A stretch of 64,000 bases of DNA from an uncultured Spirochaetales bacterium (lineage in GTDB: Bacteria; Spirochaetota; Spirochaetia; Sphaerochaetales; Sphaerochaetaceae), in NCBI GenBank assembly GCA_949293595.1, contig CASFDW010000006.1, forward strand, positions 34,423 through 98,422. The letters run 5' to 3'. Within the stretch, counting starts at the first letter, position 1, and every line of letters starts with the position of its first letter. This document shows, in pieces, positions 25,130-33,555 of this stretch. The position numbers were made by a program, and so were the translations under genes. The notes beneath the pieces are model-generated. The model searched no databases and was not told the origin of the DNA. It worked only from the letters and a program-made list of their open reading frames with translations.

Positions 25130-26593
25130 ATGCTCATCAACCTAGAAAAGAAAAACGACATCATCAAGAAGAATGCGGCGAGATGCAGGGAAAAGCACAT
25201 CAAGCTTCCGACATTCAAGCAGATGACAAACCCGAAGCTCATCGGGAAAGACGTTCTGGACAAGCTCAGGACAACAGGACTCTGGGATGTCGATCCGATA
25301 AACCTGTATAGGATAAACTGGCATAACGAACCGAAGGAATCCGGAGGTCTCTTCGGAGGGGTCAACTACATCGAGATCCCCAGACAGATCACAGGAACAA
25401 AGGCGAGGATACTGGCACTTGCGGGCAAGTGGTTCCCCTGCGGCGTGCACAAGGTCGGCGCAACATACTCATGCCTCGCACCCGCTTTGGTGACAGGCAA
25501 TTTCGACGCAGTCGAGCAGCAGGCGGTATGGCCGTCCACGGGAAACTACTGCAGGGGCGGCGCATACAACTCGGCGCTTCTCGGATGCAAGAGCATAGCC
25601 ATCCTGCCGGAGGACATGAGCCAGGAAAGGTTCAACTGGCTGAAGACGGTTGCCGGAGAGATCATCGCAACGCCCGGATGCGAATCAAACGTGAAGGAAA
25701 TATTCGACAAATGCCACGAGCTTGACGCGGAGCGCGGCGCACACATCGTGATCTTCAACCAGTTCGAACAGTTCGAGAACTACCTATGGCACTACGAGGT
25801 AACAGGCTCGGCCATCATCGAGGTCCTCGAACAGCTCGGCATCAAGCCCGAAAACGTGAAGGGCTATGCATCGTCCACGGGGTCTGGCGGGACCCTTGCG
25901 GCAGGAGACCATCTGAAGGATGTCTATCCTGGAATCAAAATAGGAGCCGGAGAGGCGCTGCAGTGCCCCACCCTTCTGAGGAACGGTTTCGGAGCCCACA
26001 GGATAGAAGGCATAGGGGACAAGCATGTTCCATGGATCCACAATGTCAGGAACACAGACATGGTGCTTTCCATAGACGACCAGGACTGCATGGACATCTA
26101 CAGGCTGTTCAACGAGGAAAGCGGAATCTCCTATCTGAGGAAGGAAGGGCTTACAGACAAACAGATCGACGATCTCAAGCTTTTCGGCATCTCCGGAATC
26201 GGAAACCTCCTTTCTGCGGTCAAGATGGCGAAATACTATGAGCTCGAGGAGGACGACGTCGTGTTCACCATCCTCACCGACAGCTCGGTCATGTACACAT
26301 CCCGTCTGGCCGAACTCACCGCCCAGCAGGGAGCGTTCAGCGAGACCGAGGCGGCAAAGGTGCATGCGGCGGCCCTCAGACACCAGGGAATAGACAACGC
26401 GCTCGAGCTCGGCTACTACGACAGGCTCAGGATACACAACCTCAAGTACTACACATGGGTCGAGCAGCAGGGAAAGACATACGAGGAGCTCAACAGGCAG
26501 TGGTACGACCGCACATATTGGAAGAGTCTTCCGAAGATGACGGCGCAGATCGACGCCCTGATCGAGGAATTCAACGCGATGATCGACAAATGA
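25130..26593 (+). CDS. PLP-dependent lyase/thiolase of the cysteine-synthase fold
   Basis: A 487-residue fold-II PLP enzyme. The likely PLP lysine is in PCGVHKVGATYSCL (near residue 107). The phosphate/asparagine loop region is WPSTGNYCRGGAYNSAL and the PLP-phosphate glycine loop is ASSTGSGGTLAAGDHL. It is longer than cysteine synthase (about 310). It is not YgeX/DpaL: the family landmarks differ. The ATG at 25130 fits GGAGG; an upstream GTG overlaps that Shine-Dalgarno. It lies directly before a threonine-synthase-like gene and next to the purine cluster, so it could act on an amino-acid end product such as diaminopropionate or carbamoyl-amino-acid; the reaction is not known. Confidence 0.7.
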   Translation: MLINLEKKNDIIKKNAARCREKHIKLPTFKQMTNPKLIGKDVLDKLRTTGLWDVDPINLYRINWHNEPKESGGLFGGVNYIEIPRQITGTKARILALAGKWFPCGVHKVGATYSCLAPALVTGNFDAVEQQAVWPSTGNYCRGGAYNSALLGCKSIAILPEDMSQERFNWLKTVAGEIIATPGCESNVKEIFDKCHELDAERGAHIVIFNQFEQFENYLWHYEVTGSAIIEVLEQLGIKPENVKGYASSTGSGGTLAAGDHLKDVYPGIKIGAGEALQCPTLLRNGFGAHRIEGIGDKHVPWIHNVRNTDMVLSIDDQDCMDIYRLFNEESGISYLRKEGLTDKQIDDLKLFGISGIGNLLSAVKMAKYYELEEDDVVFTILTDSSVMYTSRLAELTAQQGAFSETEAAKVHAAALRHQGIDNALELGYYDRLRIHNLKYYTWVEQQGKTYEELNRQWYDRTYWKSLPKMTAQIDALIEEFNAMIDK

Positions 26594-26628
26594 TCCATGA
26601 TGACCGGACATCCGGACGAGGTTGCGAA

Positions 26629-27849
26629 ATGAGATTCAGATACATATGCTCCGACTGCGGACGCACATACGAGACAGAGGACGTGATGTACCTCTGTCCG
26701 GAGTGTGCCGGTAAAAACGACGGAAGCACGTTCAACAAGGGAAATCTTATCGTCAAGCTGGACGAAAGCGTCCTCAAGGCCGCAGCGGCCAAGGACCATG
26801 TCCGGCCGTCGGACTTCTATCCCTACCCTGTCACAGGGGAGGAGGCCTTCCCCATAGGGGTGACGCCACTGGTGAGACCGGCAAGGCTGAACGAGGAGAA
26901 CGGGCTTGCAAACACATACCTGAAGCTTGACAGCCAGCTCATATCCGGTTCCTTCAAGGACCGGGCCAGCTACCTTGTGGCCGAGCAGGCCAAGGCCGTC
27001 GGGGAAAGGAAGATAGCCCTGGCGAGCACAGGGAACGCGGGAGCCGCGATGAGCGCGGTGGGTGCGGCATTCGGGCTGGACATCGTACTGTTCGTCCCCG
27101 AAAGCGCACCGGTCAACAAGCTCATGCAGTCCGTGCTGTACGGCGCGCATGTCGTTCCGGTGAAAGGCAGCTACGACGACGCGTTCAAGCTTTCGATAGA
27201 ATACACGAGGCTTTTCGGCGGGATAAACAGGAACACCGCATACAATCCCATGACAATCGAAGGCAAGAAGAGCATATCAATCGAGCTGTTCGAGCAGATG
27301 GGCAGGAAGGTTCCCGACGCGGTATACGTCCCTGTCGGGGACGGATGCATCATCGCCGGGGTTGTCAAAGGGTTCATCGACCTGCTGGAAGCCGGACTGA
27401 TAAGCAGGCTGCCGCATGTGATCTGCTGCCAGAGCGAAAGGTCGGACGCAATCTCGAAGGCTTTCGAAACAGGAAGGTTCATCCCCGTCGACGCGACAAC
27501 ACGGGCGGACAGCATATCCGTGAACCTTCCTGCGAACGGACGGATGGCGGTCAGATACATCAGGGAAAGCGACGGATGGTGCGTGAGGGTTAAGGACGAG
27601 GAGATCCTCGAAGCACAGCTCGAGCTGACAGGAAAGGCTGGCATACTTGCCGAACCTGCGGCCGCAACGGCATACGCCTGCTACAAGAAGGATGTGGAAA
27701 GGATAAGAAAGGAGCTGGGAGAGGATGCGGAGACGGTCGTCCTGATCACCGGCACCGGATTCAAGGACATGAAAGCTTTCGAAGGAAGGGCCGTCCTTCC
27801 CGAAGCCATAGAAAATTCTCTGGAGGCCGTCGGAAAACTCGGCTTCTGA
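26629..27849 (+). CDS. Threonine-synthase-like PLP enzyme with zinc ribbon
   Basis: A 406-residue fold-II PLP enzyme. An N-terminal zinc ribbon is seen (CSDCGRTYETEDVMYLCPEC). The PLP lysine lies in SGSFKDRASYLVAEQ, the substrate loop is STGNAGAAMSAVG and the phosphate loop is VPVGDGCIIAG. Threonine synthases make threonine from phosphohomoserine, but no other threonine gene is nearby, and pairing with another PLP lyase in a catabolic island suggests another beta- or gamma-elimination. ATG at 26629 is preferred (GAGGT seven bases before) over an in-frame ATG overlapping the previous stop. Confidence 0.75.
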   Translation: MRFRYICSDCGRTYETEDVMYLCPECAGKNDGSTFNKGNLIVKLDESVLKAAAAKDHVRPSDFYPYPVTGEEAFPIGVTPLVRPARLNEENGLANTYLKLDSQLISGSFKDRASYLVAEQAKAVGERKIALASTGNAGAAMSAVGAAFGLDIVLFVPESAPVNKLMQSVLYGAHVVPVKGSYDDAFKLSIEYTRLFGGINRNTAYNPMTIEGKKSISIELFEQMGRKVPDAVYVPVGDGCIIAGVVKGFIDLLEAGLISRLPHVICCQSERSDAISKAFETGRFIPVDATTRADSISVNLPANGRMAVRYIRESDGWCVRVKDEEILEAQLELTGKAGILAEPAAATAYACYKKDVERIRKELGEDAETVVLITGTGFKDMKAFEGRAVLPEAIENSLEAVGKLGF

Positions 27850-27873
27850 GAATCGATTCCTCCTATACGATCT

Positions 27874-27897
27874 CAACCCGGCGTCACCGCCGGGTTG
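27874..27897. terminator. Terminator between convergent threonine-synthase-like and HAD genes
   Basis: Ten-base stem CAACCCGGCG/CGCCGGGTTG with loop TCAC, between two converging genes. The following T content is modest on both sides. Confidence 0.7.
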
Positions 27898-27909
27898 AAC
27901 TTTCAACGG

Positions 27910-28491
27910 TCATACCTCAAGGAATCCGGCGAGCAGGGCATTGTCACCGAGATACCTGTGGACATGTATGCCCATGCCGCCTGCCGCCGACACGTTGTCC
28001 TGTCTGTCGTCGATGAAATACACATCGTCGTAGGACGAGATGTTCTCCTTGTCGCAGATCGTGCGCCAGAAAGCGGGCTCAGGCTTCGATATGTGCATCA
28101 GATGCGATGCATACAATGCATCGAAATTGATCGGAATCTCCCGGAAACGCTCGAATATGACCTCCCAATGAGGGGCAAATGTGTTCGAGCCGATGACCGC
28201 CCTGTCCCCGCGGGCCCTGATCTTCCCCACCATCTCGATAAGAGGCACGTTCAATGTAGGATTGAAATACTTGACGAACAGATCCTCGTCTATCTTGATC
28301 CGGTATTTCTTCTCCATATGGCGGTAATAGTTGTCCGGATCCATGTAGCCGTCCATCAGCGGTTTGTCATACAGGGCGTAGTCGGCCCTGAAGGATTCAT
28401 AATCCAACCCGTACTGCGCAGCCATCGCACCAAGGGTCCTCACCCCCAGAATGACCACCTCCCCCATGTCGAAAATATATAATCTGGACAT
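27910..28491 (-). CDS. HAD-family hydrolase
   Basis: A 193-residue haloacid-dehalogenase-type phosphatase. Motif I is YIFDMGEVVI, with Glu where HAD subfamily IA often has Gly; motif II is around VIGSNTF; the motif III lysine is in HISKPEPAFW; motif IV is VYFIDDRQDNV. It probably dephosphorylates a small metabolite. The ATG at 28491 lies 2 bases from the stop of the MntR-like gene, so the two are one transcript. The substrate is unknown. Confidence 0.75.
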   Translation of the reverse strand: MSRLYIFDMGEVVILGVRTLGAMAAQYGLDYESFRADYALYDKPLMDGYMDPDNYYRHMEKKYRIKIDEDLFVKYFNPTLNVPLIEMVGKIRARGDRAVIGSNTFAPHWEVIFERFREIPINFDALYASHLMHISKPEPAFWRTICDKENISSYDDVYFIDDRQDNVSAAGGMGIHVHRYLGDNALLAGFLEV

Positions 28492-28492
28492 A

Positions 28493-28876
28493 TCATTCAC
28501 TCTTTTTCAGATAAGAGAACACAAACGTGGAAAGCTTTTCCATGCTCTCCGCGCTTATGTCATGCTCGATGAGGCATGCATCGCGTTCCGCCTGTACCGG
28601 ATCGACGCCAAGGACCTCGGAAAAGAACGTCGTCAGGACGGAATGCCTATGATACACCTGGCTGGCCTTCATCCTCCCCTTGTCCGTGAGATAGATGTCC
28701 CCATAGGCCTGCTGGGTTATGTAGCCCTCCGCCCCGAGCTGCTTCATCGCCCTGATGACACTGGGTTTGGTGACGGAAAGCTTGTTGGCTATGTCCGTTA
28801 TCCTGACACCGGGACTCTCCTGCTTCGCTTCAAGCTGCAATACAGCTTCCAAATAATCTTCTCCAGCTCTTAACAT
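28493..28876 (-). CDS. MntR/DtxR-family metal-dependent regulator
   Basis: A 127-residue regulator. The MntR hallmark GEDYLEAVLQLE at the N-terminus supplies Asp and Glu ligands. The winged helix is VRITDIANKLSVTKPSVIRAMKQLGAEGYI. A His near residue 76 and the segment ERDACLIEHDIS match the other metal ligands. It lacks the SH3 domain of DtxR, so it is MntR-like and probably senses Mn or Fe. It starts without a Shine-Dalgarno, 7 bases after a -10 box. The cotranscribed gene is a HAD hydrolase; regulated genes are not obvious here. Confidence 0.85.
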   Translation of the reverse strand: MLRAGEDYLEAVLQLEAKQESPGVRITDIANKLSVTKPSVIRAMKQLGAEGYITQQAYGDIYLTDKGRMKASQVYHRHSVLTTFFSEVLGVDPVQAERDACLIEHDISAESMEKLSTFVFSYLKKSE

Positions 28877-28883
28877 AAGTAAT

Positions 28884-28911
28884 ATCTTAACCCACCTTGT
28901 ACATTTTTCAA
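28884..28911 (-). promoter_or_regulatory. Promoter of the MntR-like gene (leaderless)
   Basis: On the minus strand TTGAAA (28906-28911), 16 bases, TAAGAT (28884-28889), then 7 bases to ATG at 28876. The -35 box lies inside the 3' end of the D-aminoacylase gene. Confidence 0.65.
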
Positions 28912-30437
28912 AGTATCTTGCCGGCCAATTCTCCGCAGAGCCTTCCGTCCTCGACGCTTATAACGCCGTTCACCATGACCGTGTCGACGCGGCCCTCCAC
29001 GGGATCGAACACGACGATGTCGGCCCTCATCCCCTCCTTTATGAATCCGCGGTCGCGGAGATTCAGACGGAGTGCGTTCACGCCGCTCATCTTCCGGACG
29101 GCCTCCTCAAGCGACATGACCTTGCGTCCCGACACGTATTCCCTCATCAGGTGCATCGCAGCATCACGTGTCCTGACATGGGGATGCGGGGAAGAGAACA
29201 GACTGTCCGTACCGAATCCCATCATGGGATGGGCCATGATCTTCTCAAGGTTCTCCACGCTCTGCGTCACATCCATCATCAGGGCGGTGCCGGTCTCGTC
29301 TGCCAGCAGGTCGAGCAGGCAATCAAGCGGATCGGTCCCGTATTCCCGGGCAATATCCTCCAGGCTCCTGCCCGAGAGCTCCTTATGGCTGTCCATATGG
29401 AGTATCCTGAGGTTCGCAGGTCCGACAAGGGAATATATGCTGTCCCATCCATGAGGATCCAGCATCTCGGCCTTTATCTCCTGCCTGCCGCTGTCCAGGC
29501 TCACAGCCAGACGCTGCTCGAAACGCGAGAGTTTCAGTATGTCCGGCGGCAGCAGGCTGAACAGGCTCGTGGAGCCGTATTCGTACGGATACTGGTCGAA
29601 GGCCACGTCCAATCCGGAAGATGCCGCATCCTCCAGCATCGAAAGACCAGCGTCCACCTTCTGCTGGTTCCTGGTGCCTATCGCCTTGAGATGGGATACC
29701 TCCAGCCTGACTCCGGTCTTTGCCGCCAATTCCACCACCTCTCGAAGGGATTCGAGGAATTCATCCCCCTCGCATCGGTGATGCACCGCGAACATGGCCC
29801 CCTTCTTTCTCACGACGTTCAGGAGGGCTTCAAGCTCACGGTGGTCCGCATACATGCAGGGGGCATAATACAGTCCAGTGGAAAAACCGACGCATCCCTG
29901 GTCCAGCATTCCGGCGAGTGCGGAGCACATGCATCCTATCTCTTCGTCCGTGGCAGCTCTCGAATGATCCTTTCCCATGGCATATACGCGCAGGGCCGAA
30001 TGCGAGGCGTGGAAAAGCATGTTTATCCCCACCCCGCCCCTGGAATTGACAAGGGATCTGAAACTTTGGAAGTCGGTCCAAGACCAGCTGCCGTCATACG
30101 GGCCAAGCACATCCATGCAAAGGCTCTCCAGCTCCCCTGCATCATGTGACAATGGAAAGACCCCTATGCCGCAGTTGCCGTTCACGTCCGTCGTTATCCC
30201 CTGCATGAGCTTCGCCTCCATGGCCGGATTCCGAAGGACCTCCAAATCGCTGTGCGAATGGATGTCGATGAATCCGGGAGCGAGGACGAGTCCCGGACGG
30301 CGTATTATCCTTTTGGCGGCCGGACTGGCATCGCCGACAAGGCATATGACACCGGAGAACACCGCGACATCCGCCCTGTACAGCGGCCTGCCGGTCCCGT
30401 CGGCGACCCAGGCGTCCTTGAACAGATAGTCATACAT
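28908..30437 (-). CDS. N-acyl-D-amino-acid deacylase (D-aminoacylase family)
   Basis: A 509-residue amidohydrolase. Metal-binding segments are FIDIHSHSDLEVL (HxH), the cysteine-containing ITTDVNGNCGIG typical of D-aminoacylases, AVHHRCEGDEF and LEVSHLKAIG, and the late Asp of GFGTDSLFSS. It likely frees D-amino acids from N-acyl forms, for example from peptidoglycan-derived material. It overlaps the HTH/Fic-like gene by 8 bases (ATG within its end), so it is cotranscribed with it. Confidence 0.85.
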   Translation of the reverse strand: MYDYLFKDAWVADGTGRPLYRADVAVFSGVICLVGDASPAAKRIIRRPGLVLAPGFIDIHSHSDLEVLRNPAMEAKLMQGITTDVNGNCGIGVFPLSHDAGELESLCMDVLGPYDGSWSWTDFQSFRSLVNSRGGVGINMLFHASHSALRVYAMGKDHSRAATDEEIGCMCSALAGMLDQGCVGFSTGLYYAPCMYADHRELEALLNVVRKKGAMFAVHHRCEGDEFLESLREVVELAAKTGVRLEVSHLKAIGTRNQQKVDAGLSMLEDAASSGLDVAFDQYPYEYGSTSLFSLLPPDILKLSRFEQRLAVSLDSGRQEIKAEMLDPHGWDSIYSLVGPANLRILHMDSHKELSGRSLEDIAREYGTDPLDCLLDLLADETGTALMMDVTQSVENLEKIMAHPMMGFGTDSLFSSPHPHVRTRDAAMHLMREYVSGRKVMSLEEAVRKMSGVNALRLNLRDRGFIKEGMRADIVVFDPVEGRVDTVMVNGVISVEDGRLCGELAGKIL

Positions 30438-31332
30438 CCTTCATAAGCTCCTTGTAGCTCTTATAGACCTTCCCTTCCACGAACGAGGTGAAATCCCTGT
30501 ACCTTCCCCTTGTGAGCGCAATGAAATACGATGCCTCGAACTCGGCTTCGTCACCCACCATGAAAAGAGGCGGAAGGATTCCTGCCGAGATAAGCTCCCC
30601 GGAGAGCACCAGATAGGAAAAAAGCGAAGGATACCTTGAGAACGGACATATGCGTTCGATCTCCCCGTAGAGCATGACCGCGCGCATCAGACCGTTCAGC
30701 CCCTTCCAGCCCTCGTACTGTGCCAGAAGGGTCTCCATCTGGGCATCGACCTTGAGCTTCTCCTTGCCCCTGACCTCGTGCAGCGAGAATCCGTCCCTGT
30801 AGCTCATCGAGGAGATGTCGTCTATTCCCTGCATGAGCTTGGAATAAAGAAGCCTCATGTCCTTGTCCGACCAGCTCTCGCCGCTTCTGCGGTCGAACAG
30901 GGATAGCATGGCAGACCGGAAATTGATCATTATGAGATGTGTCTCCAATGAAAGGGAGGGCACTATCTTGCCTGAAAAGACATGGTTCACATCCTTTTCG
31001 GAAACTTTTACTTTCTCATTCTCCAGCAAATATATTAAACTGTTCCTGAGAATCGGGAGAAAGCGCTTGTCACCCTTCATCGCCGAAGACAATGGGTGCA
31101 TCAGCGTGAGCGACAGCAGACGGTCCACATCGACGCCTCCCGGGCGGATGTCCATGTTCTTGAAATGCCTGAGAACCCTGCCGTCCCTCGGCTTCGGCGT
31201 GTCGGACGGAATGGTCCACGACCACCCGGTCTTTATCGCTCCGTCTATCCTGCCTTCGTTGCAAAGATAGCGTATCCTCCTGTCGCTTATGCCCCACAAG
31301 GCACTTGCTGTGCTTACGTCCATGTATTTCAT
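30430..31332 (-). CDS. HTH protein with degenerate Fic-like domain
   Basis: A 300-residue protein. Residues 1-50 form an excisionase/MerR-like helix-turn-helix (MDVSTASALWGISDRRIRYLCNEGRIDGAIKTGWSWTIP in pieces). The C-terminal half has a Fic-like helix pair: LYGEIERICPFSRYPSLFSYL stands where active Fic proteins have IHPFxDGNGRxxR. The catalytic His is Cys and the phosphate-binding loop residues are gone, so AMP transfer is not expected. It is the first gene of an operon with the D-aminoacylase and starts leaderless. It may be a regulator using a dead Fic fold as sensor or dimer module. Confidence 0.65.
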   Translation of the reverse strand: MKYMDVSTASALWGISDRRIRYLCNEGRIDGAIKTGWSWTIPSDTPKPRDGRVLRHFKNMDIRPGGVDVDRLLSLTLMHPLSSAMKGDKRFLPILRNSLIYLLENEKVKVSEKDVNHVFSGKIVPSLSLETHLIMINFRSAMLSLFDRRSGESWSDKDMRLLYSKLMQGIDDISSMSYRDGFSLHEVRGKEKLKVDAQMETLLAQYEGWKGLNGLMRAVMLYGEIERICPFSRYPSLFSYLVLSGELISAGILPPLFMVGDEAEFEASYFIALTRGRYRDFTSFVEGKVYKSYKELMKDV

Positions 31333-31339
31333 ACTTTAT

Positions 31340-31368
31340 ATAATACTCCGAATTTGGATTGATAACAA
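31340..31368 (-). promoter_or_regulatory. Promoter of the HTH/Fic-like operon (leaderless)
   Basis: On the minus strand TTGTTA (31363-31368), 17 bases, TATTAT (31340-31345), then 7 bases to ATG at 31332; no Shine-Dalgarno. Confidence 0.7.
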
Positions 31369-31407
31369 TATAATATTTTTAAAGACATGCCCGGATGCCT
31401 GCAGGTC

Positions 31408-31436
31408 TTTATACAATCCGATATTTACTGTACTAT
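31408..31436 (+). promoter_or_regulatory. Promoter of the flavoprotein gene
   Basis: TTTATA (31408-31413), 17 bases, TACTAT (31431-31436). A short leader with AGGAGGG leads to ATG at 31453. Confidence 0.6.
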
Positions 31437-31452
31437 CGTACAGGAGGGAAAA

Positions 31453-32736
31453 ATGGACAAATATGATGCGATCATCGTAGGTAGCGGACCGGCAGGCATG
31501 GGTGCGGCATTCTCACTGATTGAAAAGAAAAAGGATGCGAGGATCCTCATGCTCGACAAGAAGCCGTTCAGCACCGGAGGGATGAGAAACGACTGCAAGA
31601 TGAACTTCACCTTCCCTATCGGCTTTCCTTTGGAATACTGGCAGGAAGACGTTGCGAACCTGTATCTTGACCAGGTTACAAAATTCCTCAAGCCGACGAT
31701 TCTTCCAAAAAGCAACATTTCCACATACCAGCAGAGGGCTGAAAGGCTCGGATGCTCGTTGCTTGAGATAAAGCAGACGCATCTCGGGACGGACGGCGGG
31801 CTCGAACTCATAAAGGAGTTGCAGAAGCGTCTGGAGGATGCAGGCGTGGAACTTTCGCTCGGGGAGGAGATGCTGGGCATCGACAACAACCGCAGGACGA
31901 TCACCACCACAAAAAGGGAAATCGGGTACAAGACAATACTGATCGCGCCCGGCCGCCAGGGATTCCACTTCCTGCAGGATGTGATGAAGATGCTCGGGAT
32001 ATCGTACATGGACAACATCATCGATGTCGGGATAAGGGTCGAGACAAGGCTCGAGCACTACCCGATCGTCAAGGATTACTACGACCCGAAGTTCTATTTC
32101 AAGGAAAAGGTCAGGACGTTCTGCACGAACAGCGGTAATGCCCATGTCGTCAAGGAAAAATACGCGACCGCACGCGGGGACGTATGGTACAGCGTCAACG
32201 GACATGCCTTCAAGGCCGACGAGAACAAGAACAACGGCCTTGTCAACTTCGCCATACTCAAGACCGTCAGGTTCACGGAGCCTCTGGCCTCCGGACAGGA
32301 ATTCGCCGAGCACCTCGGACTGCTTGCGGCGCTGATGGGAGGAGGAAAGCCCCTCATGCAGCGTGTCGGGGACTTCCGTCTCGGACGCAGGAGCAAGCAG
32401 GCCACGTTCACCGGGGATCTTTACGATTTCGAACCCAGTCTCAAGGACTGCTGTCCATCGGACATATCGCTTGCGATGCCGAGCAAGATACTGAGATACA
32501 TATGGTCCGCGATGAAGAACCTGGACACGATAGTGCCTGGTATCCTCCATCCGTCGACAATAATGTACTATCCCGAGATAAAGCTTTACGCAAACAAGCC
32601 GGAATACAAGGATCACAACTTCCAGGTCACGGACTCCGTGTTCTTCGCCGGTGACGGAGCCGGAACCAGCAGGGGAATAACCGGAGCCTGGGCAAGCGGG
32701 ATAAGGGCATCCGAGGGGATGCTGCGGTACATCTAG
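31453..32736 (+). CDS. FAD-dependent oxidoreductase
   Basis: A 427-residue flavoprotein. The N-terminal dinucleotide-binding motif is AIIVGSGPAGMGAAFSLIE and the C-terminal FAD motif is VFFAGDGAGTSRGITGAWASGI. A middle substrate domain holds several Cys residues but no Fe-S pattern. It resembles the HI0933/BaiN-like and YhiN-like flavoproteins of anaerobes, with no defined substrate. ATG at 31453 follows AGGAGGG. It ends convergently with the esterase gene, the two stops sharing CTAG. Confidence 0.75.
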   Translation: MDKYDAIIVGSGPAGMGAAFSLIEKKKDARILMLDKKPFSTGGMRNDCKMNFTFPIGFPLEYWQEDVANLYLDQVTKFLKPTILPKSNISTYQQRAERLGCSLLEIKQTHLGTDGGLELIKELQKRLEDAGVELSLGEEMLGIDNNRRTITTTKREIGYKTILIAPGRQGFHFLQDVMKMLGISYMDNIIDVGIRVETRLEHYPIVKDYYDPKFYFKEKVRTFCTNSGNAHVVKEKYATARGDVWYSVNGHAFKADENKNNGLVNFAILKTVRFTEPLASGQEFAEHLGLLAALMGGGKPLMQRVGDFRLGRRSKQATFTGDLYDFEPSLKDCCPSDISLAMPSKILRYIWSAMKNLDTIVPGILHPSTIMYYPEIKLYANKPEYKDHNFQVTDSVFFAGDGAGTSRGITGAWASGIRASEGMLRYI

Positions 32737-33494
32737 AACCTTATGTCCAATGACTTCTTCAAGAACCCGACCGATTCCTCCAGCCATGGGGCCACGGCCG
32801 GGTTTTCTTTTCCGCTCTCGCGGTTTGCCACCGACAGCCCATGCGGTCCCTCGGCAAATATGTGGAGGCTGCATACGACATTGTTCTTCCTCAGGGCACG
32901 GAACATCATTATCGAGTTTTCAGGATCGACCGAGGCATCCTCGGCCGTGGTCCAGATATATGTGGGCGGAAAAAGCGGTCCGACATTCTCCTCCACGCTG
33001 TAGTACCTGCGCTTGGAGGCGTCGCCACCCGTGATCATGTCACGGCTGCCTGCATGGCACCCATCCCCCATGGTTATTACGGGATATGAGAGCACCATGC
33101 CGTCGGGACGGTCGTTTCCACCGTAGCATCCGAGCAGTGCGGCAAGGTGCCCGCCTGCGGAAAAGCCGGCGCAGCACACCTTTTTCACATCGATCCCGTC
33201 AAGCGACCTGATCCACCTGATGCATTCCAGCGCCTCTTCGAGCGGGTCTGACACGGCAATGTCCGCACCCACGGAATAATACAGGATGAAGACATCGAAT
33301 CCGGCGGCGAAATACCTTACTGCGACAGGTTCCGCCTCCCTCGGAGACACATGGTTGTATCCGCCTCCGGGAACAACGAGCATGGCCGGACGCAGATTGA
33401 TATAGGATTCATCACCTCCGAATTCACGAAAAAGGTTCTCATGCAGGAACGCGGTGGCATGGGCCGAGGCCCTGCCAAGTTTTTTTGTCATCAT
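32733..33494 (-). CDS. Alpha/beta hydrolase (esterase/lipase type)
   Basis: A 253-residue alpha/beta-hydrolase. The oxyanion region is VVPGGGYNHVSPREAEP and the nucleophile elbow is CAGFSAGGHLAALLG. A late Asp (TAEDASVDPENS) and His (AEGPHGLSV) complete the triad. It resembles bacterial acetyl-xylan/carbohydrate esterases of the BD-FAE/DLH type. The ATG at 33494 is preferred, because GGAGG lies seven bases upstream of it and only one base before the earlier ATG at 33500. The substrate is unknown. Confidence 0.75.
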   Translation of the reverse strand: MMTKKLGRASAHATAFLHENLFREFGGDESYINLRPAMLVVPGGGYNHVSPREAEPVAVRYFAAGFDVFILYYSVGADIAVSDPLEEALECIRWIRSLDGIDVKKVCCAGFSAGGHLAALLGCYGGNDRPDGMVLSYPVITMGDGCHAGSRDMITGGDASKRRYYSVEENVGPLFPPTYIWTTAEDASVDPENSIMMFRALRKNNVVCSLHIFAEGPHGLSVANRESGKENPAVAPWLEESVGFLKKSLDIRF

Positions 33495-33519
33495 GTCCAT
33501 GCCTCCGAGTTTCCCACGA

Positions 33520-33549
33520 TTGATTGCCTTTGTAAAGAAAAGCTATAAT
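33520..33549 (+). promoter_or_regulatory. Promoter of the yfcE-like gene (leaderless)
   Basis: TTGATT (33520-33525), 18 bases, consensus TATAAT (33544-33549), then 6 bases to ATG at 33556; no Shine-Dalgarno. Confidence 0.7.
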
Positions 33550-33555
33550 CGCACT

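Noticed and set aside
25130..26593. Identification as YgeX (diaminopropionate ammonia-lyase)
   Set aside because: The PLP-lysine context, length and remaining sequence do not match the YgeX sequence as I recall it.
30430..31332. Active Fic AMP-transferase
   Set aside because: The catalytic His and the GNGR loop are missing.
31513..32874. A 453-codon open frame on the minus strand
   Set aside because: It covers the FAD oxidoreductase in antisense; the plus strand has both FAD motifs and a good Shine-Dalgarno.
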